From: Brachynemurus nebulosus
Lineage: Eukaryota; Arthropoda; Insecta; Neuroptera; Myrmeleontidae
DNA length: 64,000 nucleotides
Reading direction: 5' to 3'
Assembly: GCA_035578155.1 (NCBI GenBank)
Contig: JAPWDM010000048.1
Span: 264,501-328,500 of the forward strand
Part shown: positions 35,278 through 46,864 of the stretch, piece after piece
How the letters are laid out: every line of letters starts with the position of its first letter
Numbering within the stretch: position 1 is the stretch's first letter
Notes under the pieces: generated by a model
Told to the model about the DNA's origin: nothing
The model's input: the letters and a program-made list of their open reading frames with translations, nothing else
Databases searched by the model: none
Translations under genes and position numbers: made by a program

Positions 35278-35482
35278 CGTTTCAGATACAATTGATCATG
35301 AGTTTTCGTTAAAAAATTAAATAACTCTTAAATTCGAAACAAATAAATCTTCCATTCTTTTCAAAAAACAAACTGCAAATTTAAAATTTACGTAAATGCA
35401 ATAATAAAAGAGATAAAGCCAAGAAAACGGAAATTATTAAAATTCAAAGTGACGAAGCATGGTTAAATTCAACTGAAATGAA

Positions 35483-35484
<2 letters not shown>
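35275..35484 (+). repeat. Dispersed repeat between two (TA)n arrays, copy 1
   Basis: The 210-bp unit has CGTTTCAGATACAATTGATC, AAAAAATTAAATAACTC, AAAGCCAAGAAAACGGAAAT and GAAGCATGGTTAAATTC. It recurs with close similarity at 63793-64000. Here TA arrays sit directly on both sides. The class is unknown. Confidence 0.85.

Positions 35485-35560
<76 letters not shown>
35485..35560. repeat. (TA)n microsatellite
   Basis: Pure TA run on the right side of the repeat at 35275-35484. Confidence 0.96.
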
Positions 35561-35567
<7 letters not shown>

Positions 35568-36239
35568 GCCTGGGTCGGAATGAAAAAGTTGCTGAACACG
35601 TTTCACCTCCCGCTTACTATTTGGCGGGAAACCGGAAATTTTAAATTTGTTAATTACGAAAAATGGTAATAATTTCGAAGTTATTAGTCACTTCCTCATG
35701 AAATTTTGGCACAAAATTGGGTCCAGTAAACATATTCCGACAGTTAAAGACCATAACCTGCAAAAATGACGCCCAAAAATCCGCTTTTACAAAATACCAC
35801 TTTAAGTGACCGTAACTTTAAAATAATTTTACGAATTCTAGCAAAATGAAAATTATACCATTCTTTGACATCTACTTATGCGTAAAATCACAACTATTAT
35901 CAAAATATTCTCCTAGACATTGGTCTTTCAATAGGAAAATTTAATTTTATAATAAAAAAAAAAACACGTCTATGTAACATTGTAGTTTTAATAAGTATGG
36001 ACAATTATTATTATTGTATTTTCATTATAGTTAGTGGCAAAGATACTTATTATGCTAATTTCACAAAAAATTTCTTTGGAATAATTCAAATAAGTGATAT
36101 TTCGTCCTTTAAAATTGCTAGAATTTTTGGTAATATTTGATATTTTATTAATGAAATTATTATCAATATAGCCATGATACACAAAAATCACGGCAATATT
36201 GATATTATTACTAATAACTAGTTAAATATAAAGAAAATT

Positions 36240-36800
36240 GCTAGCAGTCCTAAAGGACACACGATATTAACTGAATTCAAAATTTCAGCTCTCTAGGTTT
36301 ACTCAGAGTCTCTAGACGTGTTAGAATAAAAACAAAATAATTAAGGAAATATTGGCGTAAAAATCGTGGGAGTAAGGGTTAAAAGTTGAAACTTCCAAAA
36401 ATCAGTGGCTGGCTATTAACTTAACCTATACACAAAATTTCAGCCCTCTAGGTTAATTTCGGGAGATTTTGACCTCAACAAAACTGTTAAAAACAAGAAA
36501 AATTATGTTCTTTTTAGTATAAAAATGGTGGGGGTAAGGGTTAAGAGTTGAGACCCCCAAAAGGCATCCCCTTAAATCTAATTCAATTCGAACACAAAAT
36601 TTCAGCCCTCTAGGCTTATTTGGGTGACCTGTGCGAGTGATTCAAACTTCGAAAACGTCGAAATAGAAAGCAATTGTAGCTTAAAAAAATGGGGAAGGGG
36701 TAAAATATTGAAACCCTCAAAAAGCAGACCCTAGGTACGAACTCTATCAACATACCAAATTTCAACCCTGTAAGTGAATTCTGGGGGGGGGGGCTGTCGG
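36240..36800 (+). repeat. Tandem repeat of ~160-bp units
   Basis: The phrase ACAAAATTTCAGCCCTCTAG or a variant starts near 36276, 36432, 36592 and 36756, spaced about 156-164. Units also share GGTGGGGGTAAGGGTTAA-type and GTTGAGACCCCCAAAA-type blocks. There are four diverged units. A G run follows at 36783-36791. No coding signal. Confidence 0.8.
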
Positions 36801-37411
36801 CGTGTTAGATCCAGCCAAAACCCTTTTTTCGCCCTCTACTCCCTACAAATCATCCTAGAAAGCTGAATTTGGGATATGTTGTAGACAATTAGCCGAAACA
36901 TCATTTCCAATTGGTTTGGAAAAGTTTCATTGTTTTATTGCCTCCCACATTAAAATTAAAAACATTAAAATTTAAAGGTTTTTTTTATACCATTGCGAAA
37001 ATCACAAGAAATTGGATAAAAAACGTCCTTGGAGCGATACTTGTTTGTCAACCGGTTCTCCAGAAAAATTAAAAGTATGTAATTTTCAAAATTTTGGGTT
37101 AAAGATTTTTTATCCTTGTTTAACATACCCAATATTCTTTAGTTTAATTATATGCATACCGTAGAGGCACTATTTATGTTGCCCGAAATATGTATAAAAA
37201 ATCTTTAATCAGACTGATTTTAAAATAGAAATAATGTCTAATATTGATAAAGAGAATCATTATACTATAAAATTTGATCAATTAGACTGTTATTATTCTT
37301 TAATGGAATAAATCTTTTATAAGATAAACGTGTCTTTATATACCTATACACAAACTAACTATTGTCAAAATCAAAATTATCATTTTGTTTTTATTTTAAA
37401 TTCAAATAATA

Positions 37412-37640
37412 TGAGGTGTTCTAAAACAAAACTCGCCTAATTCATACAAAACGAGTTATTTGACAAAAAAAATGGAAAAGATAAGCTTTATCACAACTTA
37501 CTAGTCAGTTTTGCTATAATTTGAAGTAAAACCCCTTTTTGACTAACATGCTAAGAAATGCAAATTGAAGAATCCATTTCCATCGTTAACTAATTTTCGA
37601 CCAAAAGTAAAATAAACCACTTTTAATTTGGAACGCCTCA
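37412..37640. mobile_element. Short MITE, 229 bp, TA-flanked
   Basis: The ends TGAGGTGTTCTAAAA (from 37412) and TTTGGAACGCCTCA (to 37640) are inverted copies with a few mismatches, each bordered by TA (37410-37411, 37641-37642). The size and TA flanks fit Tc1/mariner-type MITEs. Confidence 0.75.
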
Positions 37641-37644
37641 TATT

Positions 37645-38990
37645 ACCTTTTTTTTAGTTTGACATTATTTCAAATAATTTTTTTAATAAAAGTTGTCAGT
37701 TTTTAACAATAGTAGATTCAAACTAAATATAATTGTTATAATTTCTAACAAAAAATTCTTGAATTATATAAACTGCATTTTATCTTAAAATAATAAATGT
37801 AAATTTGTCTATTTTTTACACAATATGTATGAAGTATGCTTTGAATGTCATTAAATTCATAATTTAACTTTTTATTTGTAATCATACAAGAAGTGTTTAA
37901 TGAACAAAACGTTCCATACAATTTTTTGGACTTGAAACTGATTTTGAAATCAACGTAGAATTTTATGAAGTGCATGAAAACACAATAAAAAATAAAATTT
38001 CTGAAACAGTACCTATACAGCAGAAATTACAACTATGTATATTTTAACCAAAAATAAAATTTAATTTTTTTTTAAAATATTTTACAGTTTTATACAACTA
38101 TAATATCATCATGTATTATTTTATATGGAACTTAATTATCAATAATGACTGTTAATTAATATTTTAGCTCCTCACACGACAACTAAATGTTCATTTTTCC
38201 ATTTATGTTACACAAAACATTGAATGAGAGATGTCTTCATTCAATAAATCATACAAGCAATCCGTTTATAATTTAACTAACATATTCTAGTGTCCATCTC
38301 CATGTAACATATCGTTAAAGAACCCACAAAAAAAAAAATTAAAAACATTATTTTTTATATACACTACTTACTTAAATAAACATCAGTTGATTGATAACTT
38401 TTCGACAAACAGTTTCGATAGACAGTTAATAACCTTTCGATAAACAATACATATTTTCAATTTTAAATCTATAATTTAATACCAGCTCCATAAAATATTT
38501 AAAATAAAAATTATTTCTATACACTAAAATTAAAAAAAATATTATACATTTTGTTAACAAAAAAAGATTCCATTTAAAAAAGTTCAAATTTGAACTATTT
38601 TATCAACAAAGTAAAGAGAAGTATGTACCTACCTCGACATCATGCTAGATGGCATAGTAGATGATTGCTTTAACGCGATTGTTAAAGCGGTTAACTCAAA
38701 TGTTATTTAATAAATAATTTATTTGAATGTTAATTTACTGAAATAATAATTGTTATTATAAAATTAAAATCTTTTTAACTTTTGTTTTCATTATTAACTA
38801 ATATTTGAATAAAAAAAAAATATAATGTTTTCTTTTTTTTTACTTACCAAAAAAATTCATTTTTTTAATTATTATTTTTTGATAATTTACTTTCAAACAT
38901 ATAATAAAACTGTAACGAGACCGTTTCTGTACATGGAATATTTTTTGAAAATTGTATTGGTGCTGTAAATAGTTATCAATGTAGATATCA
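37645..38990. other. AT-rich spacer
   Basis: No recognised features. Confidence 0.45.
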
Positions 38991-39029
38991 AAACAGCGAT
39001 TATTTAAATTTTCGTTTGTCTTAATTTGT

Positions 39030-39170
39030 TCAAATTTTAATGAAATTTGGTGTGATGATAGTTTATTACCTAGGTCAACAGCCAAGATACTTTTTACTCC
39101 GGGGAAAAGTCTCATTCCCACGGGAAAATGGAAGAACTATTTTGAGCATATGCACATATTATGCAAAAAC

Positions 39171-39227
<57 letters not shown>

Positions 39228-39500
39228 GGATAACATATTATTTGGGACAACATCTAAGATATTTTTTACTCCGGGAAAGTGTCCCATTTCCACGGGAAAA
39301 GAGAAAAACCATTTTGAGCATATGCACACATTACGCAAAAACTGTTGAACGGATTTTCATGAAACTTGGTGCAGTGATAATTTATTACCTGCGCCAATAC
39401 ATAAGATACATTTAATCCAGTAAAATGTCTCCTTCCCTCGGGAAAATATAAAAAACATTTTGAGAATGTGCATGCATTACGCAAAACTAATATTGTGTAT
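39030..39500 (+). repeat. Tandem repeat with TTTTTACTCCGGG units and (TA)n core
   Basis: Three diverged units share AAGATACTTTTTACTCCGGG, CCCACGGGAAAA and TTTTGAGCATATGCACA. The last phrase starts near 39141, 39312 and 39458 (spacing about 171 and 146). A (TA)n run at 39173-39224 lies between the first two units. The unit is like abundant insect repeats containing CACGGGAAAA. Non-coding. Confidence 0.8.
39173..39224. repeat. (TA)n microsatellite
   Basis: TA run inside the tandem repeat at 39030-39500. Confidence 0.95.
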
Positions 39501-39792
39501 GCAAATTCTTTACAATTATTATACTTATATACTTTCATTCATATTATACGCAAACGACGTCGCAGGTACAGTTAGTTTAAAATATTTGTATTTAAAATTC
39601 AAGTAGAATACAATTAGGGAAAAATTAGTTTGGATTAAAATGAGGGACCCTAAAAAATTTAAGTAGTATACCGTGTTAAATATATATTGAAAGAACCACC
39701 TCTAAGGATTTTAAAAATAATTTTTTTATAAGTTTTGAGCCAGTTGTCTTAATAATGTAAATGTATTTTTTAAAAAAAGCTTTTATTTAAAA

Positions 39793-40052
39793 ATGGGCTA
39801 AAGAAATAAAATAACTTTTGTGTGAAGTTTGAAACAATATGCAACATAATTTATAAAAAGTTGAGGCATTTAATTAGGTTTGGTAACTACTGAAAAGAAA
39901 AATGTTTTGGATAAAAGTATATAAGCTACCCTTATATCCAAAACATCCAAAACAGAAATAATTAATGATAACGCCTCAAGCCTTTATAAATTATGTTGCA
40001 TACTGCTCCAAACTTTACTCAAAAGTTATTTTATTTTTTTAGCCCATTTTAA
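39793..40052. repeat. Foldback repeat with ~85-bp arms
   Basis: AATGGGCTAAAGAAATAAAA through GTTGAGGCATTTAATTA (39792-39882) is the reverse complement, with scattered mismatches, of 39965-40052. Both arms contain ATGCAACATAATTTATAAA. A smaller pair, GTTTTGGATAAAAGTAT with TTATATCCAAAAC, lies in the loop. Confidence 0.8.
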
Positions 40053-40949
40053 GATATTATGGTAGGAAAATATATTTATTTATGATAAATCGGTAACCAA
40101 TGAGATTAATTGATTGGGAGATGACATTGGAAATAAAAAAAAATGATTGCAATAATTTATAAAATTTAAGTTTTATGATGCTGGGGGCTCCTCGACTACA
40201 AGGGTGCTCGGCTCCTCTACAAAAGTCGATGCCCCGTGGCTATCAATAATCGTACTTGTTTAAATTTTAATTTTAAGTTTTAATTATGACAGTGGGTCCG
40301 TGCGGATAATTATAACAACATTGGTGCGGGCCCATGTACACCAGGAGATAAGGCCGATATAAATGGAAATATGTTTTTGGAAAGAATCTATGTAATTTTA
40401 CAAAAGGCCTTAATTCTGAAAAACAACGGGAATATTCTGTATATATGGCGTGCATAAAAAACACAAATATGCAATAAACCAAATTTAAATTTATTTATAT
40501 ATAAATAATTTTTGTTATTAAGTAAACAAACATTTAATAATTAACAATATAAATATTGTTTGAAAAGTTAACAATGTTATAGAATATGTAAGAAAACCAA
40601 ACTTCAATTAAAAGACGCAATTTAACAGAGCAATTTACGTAATATTTCAAAATTTGATAATTTTAGCAACATATTTGCACACCAAAATGGCGTCAGGATT
40701 ACGTAATAAATTTAAAAAAAAAAGAGAAATTTATACTAACTATAAATGAAATTCTTTTAACAATAAAATAAGATTATATAGGTGTTCTAAATATTAAATA
40801 TTCATATCATATTCTTACCCAACAATAATGATTAATTAACACCAATTGAGGTGGCGAAATGTTTAAATTTGAAACACTACAACATTTCAATGAAGATATG
40901 ATATGACTGACATGGAAAGGTCAGCCACATAAAATCTATTTAAAAATAT

Positions 40950-40952
<3 letters not shown>
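40053..40952. other. Spacer
   Basis: A less AT-rich patch at 40180-40260 (GCTGGGGGCTCCTCGACTAC) is unassigned. Otherwise there is nothing recognisable. Confidence 0.4.

Positions 40953-41025
<73 letters not shown>
40953..41025. repeat. (TA)n microsatellite
   Basis: Pure TA run upstream of the LTR retrotransposon. Confidence 0.96.
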
Positions 41026-41026
<1 letters not shown>

Positions 41027-41192
41027 GTATGTAGATAAATAATTGTCATATTACCCAAACTACTGTATTTTGCCCTTCTGAAATCGAAAAGTACGTATGA
41101 CGCCATGTTGAAACATAATTTTATAATTTTTAAGAAAAATACGGTACACGTAGCATTATTCCAATGACTATGTCGACATATTATTTTTAATA

Positions 41193-41774
41193 TGATTCTT
41201 ACAATTTTGGTATTTTTATATTACTAATATTTAAAAATGAAAGAAAAATAAAAAGACCATTGTTTATGTTCGTAATACAACGAGCAAACAAGGCAACACT
41301 TATATCTCACTTCGCCATATTGCCAAAGGTGAACACTCGCGTATCGTCGTTTTAAGCAGTAAACAACACGCTGTATGATGTAATCATTCAATATATTAAT
41401 GCGCGTATTAAATTGTGTCGCGAATTAAAACAGTTCCCTGTTAAATTTTTATAATCTATACATGCCAACAAAATATATTTAAACCGGCTATTTAAATTAT
41501 CTAATTTTAAAGACATATTTAAACTGGCTACTTGGAACTGATTACGGAATTAATACTTATACTTATGTGAATATTATCTCTTAATTAACTGACTTTTTAA
41601 AATTAAAACAACGATAAGGATGGCTATATGTCCCTTTCTCGAGTTTGCGCATACATATCAAAGAGAAGAAATCATGGATCTAAATCTATATTACATCAAT
41701 ACAATACAACACCAAAACTGCCAATAAGATGAGCAAATTACCTTGCACGCCAAATGAGCTGTTATTTCATGACA
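41193..41774 (-). repeat. LTR (3' LTR of the minus-strand gypsy element)
   Basis: This 582-bp stretch is a direct repeat of 45966-46550 with a few percent differences by eye. Shared blocks include GCCATATTGCCAAAGGTG, AAACAACACGCTGTATGATG and GGCTATATGTCCCTTTCTCG. In element orientation it begins TGTCATGAAAT and ends GAATCA (a TG...CA form). The outer flank TAATA (41188-41192) matches AAATA (46551-46555) at four of five positions, a plausible target duplication. No good polypurine tract is visible next to this LTR. Confidence 0.85.
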
Positions 41775-42102
41775 TTCACCCAAAGGCGGTTAAAAAAATT
41801 TTTGGTGTGTAAAGCAAAAAATTTTTTTTTTGTGATTAATTCATAGCTTTTTACTTCGTAAGTTGAATAATAATATATCGACAAATGCAATAACAATGAA
41901 AAATATTAAGATTTATATAGAAATTTGGTGTGTAAATTTAAAATTGGAAATTTGAAATTCGAAAATTCGGAAGCACAAAATGTTTTTAAAAATGTTTTTA
42001 CAATATTAGATTTTAGATGAAAAAAAAAAATTGTATTACGTATATGCAGTATACCTAATCTTCTTGTGTTGGTAAGGGCAATTGCGGGGTGAATTTCTTT
42101 AT

Positions 42103-42778
42103 CTAATTTACGTGTACGCGGATGGAATTCTTCCAAAAAGATGACTGATGTTGGAGATGAAAAATAAACCAACAAATACGAGCCCTGCCACCTCTGTTGG
42201 AAGCTATTGTCTTGGTCAAACGGCTGTTGTTGTTATTGTTGGCGTTTGTACAATACTGGCTGCCCAATTCTAAACAGTGATACTTGCGGTCGAGAACTAG
42301 ATGCTTGTTGATATGATGTTTTAGCTCTTTGTAAGGCAAGCACAATTTCGTCGTCGGAAGGTGGTGTAGATTGTAATAATACGTGCTGAATACCCATAGC
42401 ATTGTCTAAGGTAGTTGTAAGCGGACGTATCAAAAAGACTTCTGCCGGTGAACAATTAATTGCGGTTTAGTACGAACGGTTGTAGTGAAAAACAACTGAC
42501 TGCAATACTTGTGACTAGTCCTTATGCCTCAGCGAATTATGTAATAGAAGGGCTGTTAAGTTAGTTTTAACAGTTTGTATAGCCCTTTCCGTTGTTTTGG
42601 AACGAGGCGAATATGGAGTCGTGAAAACAGGCTTGACCGCATATTGAAACAGAAAATCTTGATAGAGATTTGCCTTACAGGTCGGACCATTGTCGCTTAC
42701 AACCATAGATGGAAATCCATATGTGAAAAATATTGACTTCAGCATTGCCACGGTAGTTTCGGCCGTTGCTCGACGCAT
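42103..42778 (-). pseudogene. Gypsy integrase core (second half) and C-terminus
   Basis: Minus-strand reading from 42778 gives FTYGFPSMVVSDNGPTCKA, carrying the second catalytic Asp (SDNG). About 35 residues later TTERAIQTVK carries the catalytic Glu. Below 42515 the frame changes to sequence with LFRIGQPVLYKRQQ, like the small C-terminal domain of gypsy integrases. Stops and frame changes separate the pieces. Integrase normally inserts the cDNA into chromatin; this copy is broken. Confidence 0.85.
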
Positions 42779-42793
42779 AGGAAGCGCTATTAG

Positions 42794-43708
42794 CTATTTT
42801 GAAAAAGCATCAATGACCAAAAATATGCATCTATATTTCTTTGATGACGATATGATTAATGGGCCAGCGTAGTCCACGTGGAGCCGAGACCAAACAGCTT
42901 CGGGTGGTATGGACTGCATCTGTAGTTCATTTGACACATTTGCTGGTTTCACCACGGCACATGTTTGACAGTTCTGAATGTACTCCTTACAACGCCTGAA
43001 GAGTTGTGGATGCGTAAATCGTCGCGCGATTGCCCTGTAACATTTCGTTAAACCATGATGAGATATTGAATGAAAATATTCAATCACAAAATCCAACATA
43101 GAAGATGGAAGTACGACACGTTTAAGCTTACGCCTGCCTGCAAGCTTACACAAGAGACCGTTGGATAGTGTAAAGTTATTACATTTAATACCCGACTCTA
43201 GGTCAGATAAAATGAGTTTACACTCGTCATCAAGTTGCTGTACATGGTTAATAGACAAGTAACTATCAGGTGTATGCATAAGCTGAAACAGCAATTCTGT
43301 TGGATCCTGCAATTGAGGATTTGATATTTGATTCTCATCATGATGATCGTTATGTGAAAATAATCTACTTAAGGTATCTGCTATTACATTGTCTTTACCT
43401 TTAACTGACCTTAATTCGAAATCGAATCCAGAAAGAAGAAGTAGACACCTTGAAATTTTAGAAAAATTACGTGGTGTATTTGCAAGCCAATTAACGGCTG
43501 CACAATCACATTCGATAATAAAATGTCTGCCAACTAGACAATCCTTAAAGTGGAGTACCGAATTAACAACAGCTAAAAGCTCAAATTTATATGAACTATA
43601 TCTAACTTGTGCACCATGTAATTTTCGTGAAAAATATTCGATGGGGAATAATCCCTCTGGTAATTGATTTTGAAGAACACCGGCGATACCGTTTGCACTG
43701 CATCGCAT
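42794..43708 (-). pseudogene. Gypsy RNase H (part) and integrase N-terminal half
   Basis: This is the longest open stretch of the window, 304 codons. It begins inside RNase H (NGIAGVLQNQLP, then YSSYKFELLAVV with the catalytic Glu, an Asp-containing IIECDCAAVNWL, and DNVIADTLSR with the last catalytic Asp). The integrase zinc-binding region follows (YFHSISHHGLTKCY through CKEYIQNCQTC, HHCC). Next comes WSRLHVDYAGPL with the first catalytic Asp, then a stop after VIDAFSK. The remaining integrase lies in another frame at 42515-42778, so one disruption separates them near 42790. The first Met is not a natural start. Confidence 0.9.
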
Positions 43709-44010
43709 GTTAAAACTAATGGATAATTAAAACTTGGAAATTTTAATATAGGTGGTGTACTAAGTGCTTCTTTCAAGATACGATTAGGTGTGGTATGCTC
43801 GTCACGTATTTGAAACGTAACATTTTTCTTTTTCAAGGAATTTAACAGTGCTACTATTTGTGCGTAATTTGGTATAAATTTTGTATAAAAAGCGCACATG
43901 CCAACGAATTTCTGAAGCTCCCTTAAATTTCTTGGAATTGGCAAATTTTTAATTGCCTCTATTCGGTATTCTAACGGGAAATGGCCAGAAGCAGAAACTG
44001 AATGACCCAA
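43573..44010 (-). pseudogene. Gypsy RT connection and RNase H start
   Basis: It reads GHSVSASGHFP, NLRELQKFVGMCAFYTKFIP (the thumb/connection motif of gypsy RTs), LKEALSTPPIL and PLVLTCDA with the first RNase H Asp. It then leaves frame. The right reading continues in the 42794-43708 stretch, which overlaps it, showing a frameshift near 43690. Confidence 0.85.
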
Positions 44011-44014
44011 ATTT

Positions 44015-44876
44015 TTAAGTCGTGCTCTGCAAAGACTGCAGTTTAGCTGGATTGATGATAAGATTTAATTTTTTAAATCTAGCAAGTAATAGTTCAATGT
44101 GTCTCAGATGAGACTTGATATCTGGGATATGGATAATTAAATCGTCGTAATAAATTAAAAGAAATTCCCTGTGAAAATCGGCGAGCTCAGTCATCAAGTA
44201 TCTGAAGAGCGCTTGAGTTACAAAGACCGAAGGGTACGACATTGAAATGAAAATGACCAAATATCGTAATAATGGCACTATATTTCTTCGATTCCTCCGC
44301 TAAGGGAATCTGGTAAAAAGATTGAGATAAATCGACGACACTAAAAATTTTTGAATTACCCATTTGCATAAATATTGATTTCCTCGAAACAGCGGTTAAT
44401 GGATCATATGTCAAATAAGAATTGATAAATCTGTAGTCTGCGACAAGCCGAAGAATGATAGTCTTCTTAACAAAAAATACGGGACTAGCATACGGAGATT
44501 GGGATCGTGAAATGATACCCAATTTTAGTAGTTCCTGAAGATGTTGCTCTAGCAATAATGATCGCTCTGGCGATAAATAATACGGCTTTTTAGCTATTAC
44601 AACATTTTGTTTAAGATGTAAATGATATTCGAAACTTTTTGCACGACCCGGTATTTTCGACAAAACTTTTTTATATTTCTTAACTATGTTATTTAATCGG
44701 ATCTGTTGTGTAGTATTCAGAACTGAAGTACCATCTAACATTACATTCATACGATTCGACATTTCATCGGGAATAGATTTAAAATCTACAACCAAACCTT
44801 TGTTGTGTGAAAATGTAATATTTTTATTGTAAAAATTAATAATTATACGACAAAAGGTTAAAGCTGGCGAACCCAA
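44015..44876 (-). pseudogene. Gypsy reverse transcriptase, two frames
   Basis: The first frame (44876-44187) carries KPYYLSPERSLLLEQHLQEL, LGIISRSQSPYASPVFFVKK, LRLVADYRFINSYL, FSVVDLSQSFYQIPLAEE and FNVVPFGLCNSSA, the ordered fingers and palm motifs including the first catalytic Asp. A second frame (44278-44015) carries FLLIYYDDLIIH, the catalytic YxDD box, and HIELLLARFKKLNLIINPAK. The frames overlap around 44190-44280, indicating a frameshift. Catalytic residues are still readable, so decay is moderate. Confidence 0.9.
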
Positions 44877-45140
44877 TAAAATATAGAATGGTAAATCATT
44901 ACAAATGTAAAATGTTTGATTCCAAGATAATGTGGAAATTTTGAAATGTAAATCGACAGCTTTCCGGAATTATTACTTCCGGGTAAAGAAGTTTGTGTTT
45001 CAGTTCTAAAACACTTTAGTTTTGGATTGATTTTAATTAATTTGTCAAAAAATTTCGAAGATACGGCGTTCAGAGTCGAGGAGGGTGACACTTTCAGTAC
45101 CACAAATATTTACATTAATAACAGGTGAAGTATATTTAAA
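44858..45140 (-). pseudogene. Gypsy retropepsin region
   Basis: Upstream of the Met at 45103 the minus strand reads TSPVINVNICGTESVTLLDS, where LLDS is the likely active-site start of an aspartic protease (usual form LLDTGA or LLDSGA). The Gly-Ala after it is lost by a frame slip. The following frame has FDKLIKINPKLKC and YLGIKHF... but no second protease signature. It sits correctly between gag and RT. Confidence 0.6.
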
Positions 45141-45160
45141 GCAAAAAAAGTTTGGATAGT

Positions 45161-45540
45161 TTACTGAAGATTTTGGTTCGAAACCTTTGAAACAGATTGG
45201 TCGGCATTCTGATTGTTGTTTTCGATAAATGGATTTGACGACGGACGACTGTTACTTAAAGTTCCAAGTGTATTGATATTAGAATTTCTTTTGCGCAAAC
45301 AATTTTCTATTGTATGTCCAGTACGCTTACAATAGCGAAAAAAAGGTTTACGCTGAACATTAGCAGACGGACTAGCAGTGTTTGTAACAAATATTTTACT
45401 ATCTGTATTTACTGGAGGTGACGAAACACCTGACGGAGTTGGTTTAACTGAATTTTGGTCAATTCTAGGCTGATAAAGACGAGTTCGGGAAATTATCTCC
45501 TGAACTCGAGAAATTTCTTTATCTAACAAGTAAACGTCCC
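45161..45540 (-). pseudogene. Gypsy gag C-terminus with degenerate zinc knuckle
   Basis: The frame contains LLDKEISRVQEIISRTRLY, then KPFFRYCKRTGHTIENCLRK. This is a CCHC nucleocapsid knuckle in which the first Cys has become Phe while the later Cys, His and Cys remain. The Asn/Ser-rich tail after it is usual. The frame stays open upstream into the dispersed repeat at about 45530, where gag similarity ends, so the capsid part is missing. Confidence 0.75.
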
Positions 45541-45960
45541 GAGGCCGAACCTATCGATTTTGATGAAACTTAGATATATTGCAGAACACTAAAAAATAAG
45601 CGACACGTATTTTTCTTTATCGGCGGAAAAACGATTTGAAGGAGTGAAATCGCCCTCCAGAAATTGGGGTAAAAATTTAATTTTTTAAATATCTTGAAAA
45701 CGGCAAGAGATAGAGCAAAAGTTTAAATTGGCGATATTGCTCTTTTTTAAAGAGCTATCTATTGGTATGCAATTTGTTCAAATTGTGTCAACAGGGGTGG
45801 CTGGGGGTTAAAATTTAGGCGTTAATTTTGCAAAAAGGGGGTGAAAATTAAACAATATAAAAATTTTGTTTACAGATTTGAAATCTACGTCAAAAAATCT
45901 AATTGACCCGTTTTTGCTCATTGTCCTAATATTAAGTCTAGGGGTAGTTAACTAGGGGGT
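45530..45960. repeat. Dispersed repeat D, copy inside the gypsy leader
   Basis: It starts ACAAGTAAACGTCCCGAGGC and runs to CTAGGGGTAGTTAACTAGGG, matching copies at 24021 and 46865. Its right end stops abruptly at the 5' LTR boundary, while other copies continue with GTGACTGTGT. Its left end abuts the gag remnant. It replaces the expected leader and gag N-terminus. Confidence 0.88.
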
Positions 45961-45965
45961 TAATA

Positions 45966-46550
45966 TGATTCTTACAATTTTGGTATTGTTATATTACTAA
46001 TATTTAAAAATGAAAGAAAAATAAAAAGACCATTGTTCATGTTCGTAATACAACGGGCAAACAAGGCAACACGTATATCTCACTTCGCCATATTGCCAAA
46101 GGTGGACACTCACGTATCGTCGTTTTAAGCAGTAAACAACACGCTGTATGATGTACTCATTCAATATATTAATGCGCGTATTAAATTGTGTCGCGAATTA
46201 AAACAGTTCCCTGTTAAATTTTTATAATCTATACATGCCAACAAAATATATTTAAACCGGCTATTTAAATTATCTAATTTTAAAGAAATATTGAAACTGG
46301 CTACTTGGAACTGATTACTGAATTAATACTTAAACGTATGTGAATACTATCTGTCCATTAACTGACTTTTTAAAATTAAAACAACGATAAGGAAGGCTAT
46401 ATGTCCCTTTCTCGAGTTTGCGCGTTACATATCAAAGAGAAGAAATAATGAATCTAAATCTATATTGCATCAATACAATACAACACCAAAACTGCCACTG
46501 CCAACAAGACACGCAAATTACCTTGCACGCCAAATGAGCATTTCATTACA
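45966..46550 (-). repeat. LTR (5' LTR of the minus-strand gypsy element)
   Basis: Direct partner of 41193-41774 over its whole length, 585 bp, beginning TGTAATGAAAT in element orientation. It lies upstream of gag for the minus-strand element. A tRNA primer-binding site is not found next to it, because repeat D begins at the boundary. Confidence 0.85.
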
Positions 46551-46654
46551 AAATAATTATGAAAAATTTATGAAGGCGGCTTTGCGTGTTTTGATTAAAT
46601 TTTGCGTGTTTTATTGTCAATTTGCATGTGGAAGGTTACTTTCCGCCCGCAAAA

Positions 46655-46732
46655 AAGTATGTGGGAAAAGTACAGTGGGCAAACAGATATTTTGTGTACA
46701 AAATGTGTGCGCCAAGTTAGGACTTCTCCCGC
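46655..46732. repeat. Short foldback repeat, copy 2
   Basis: TATGTGGGAAAAGTACAG through GGACTTCTCCCGCATG forms an imperfect hairpin. The right half matches 21330-21371. Confidence 0.6.
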
Positions 46733-46864
46733 ATGTTAATAAAAAATTATTTTTTTACTTAAATTTATTTAATTTACAGTGTCAAAAAATGCATTACGAA
46801 GGCTGTAAATTGAGACCTCCTTTTAATTAAAACCCGACCCGTCCATACTTGAAGAATAATTATA

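Larger units (their letters stand above)
41193..46550 (-). mobile_element. Ty3/gypsy LTR retrotransposon, defective
   Basis: Two direct LTRs (41193-41774, 45966-46550) flank a pol region on the minus strand. Its order is gag remnant, protease, reverse transcriptase, RNase H, integrase, and this RT-RNase H-integrase order defines Ty3/gypsy. Multiple frame changes and stops make it non-functional. The leader, primer-binding site and most of gag are missing, and a copy of dispersed repeat D (45530-45960) occupies that place. At 5.4 kb it is near a typical gypsy length. I see no envelope-like frame. Confidence 0.88.

Noticed and set aside
46465..46830. 121-codon plus-strand open frame with several Cys
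   Set aside because: It crosses the 5' LTR edge, flanking DNA and a short foldback, so it cannot be a conserved protein.
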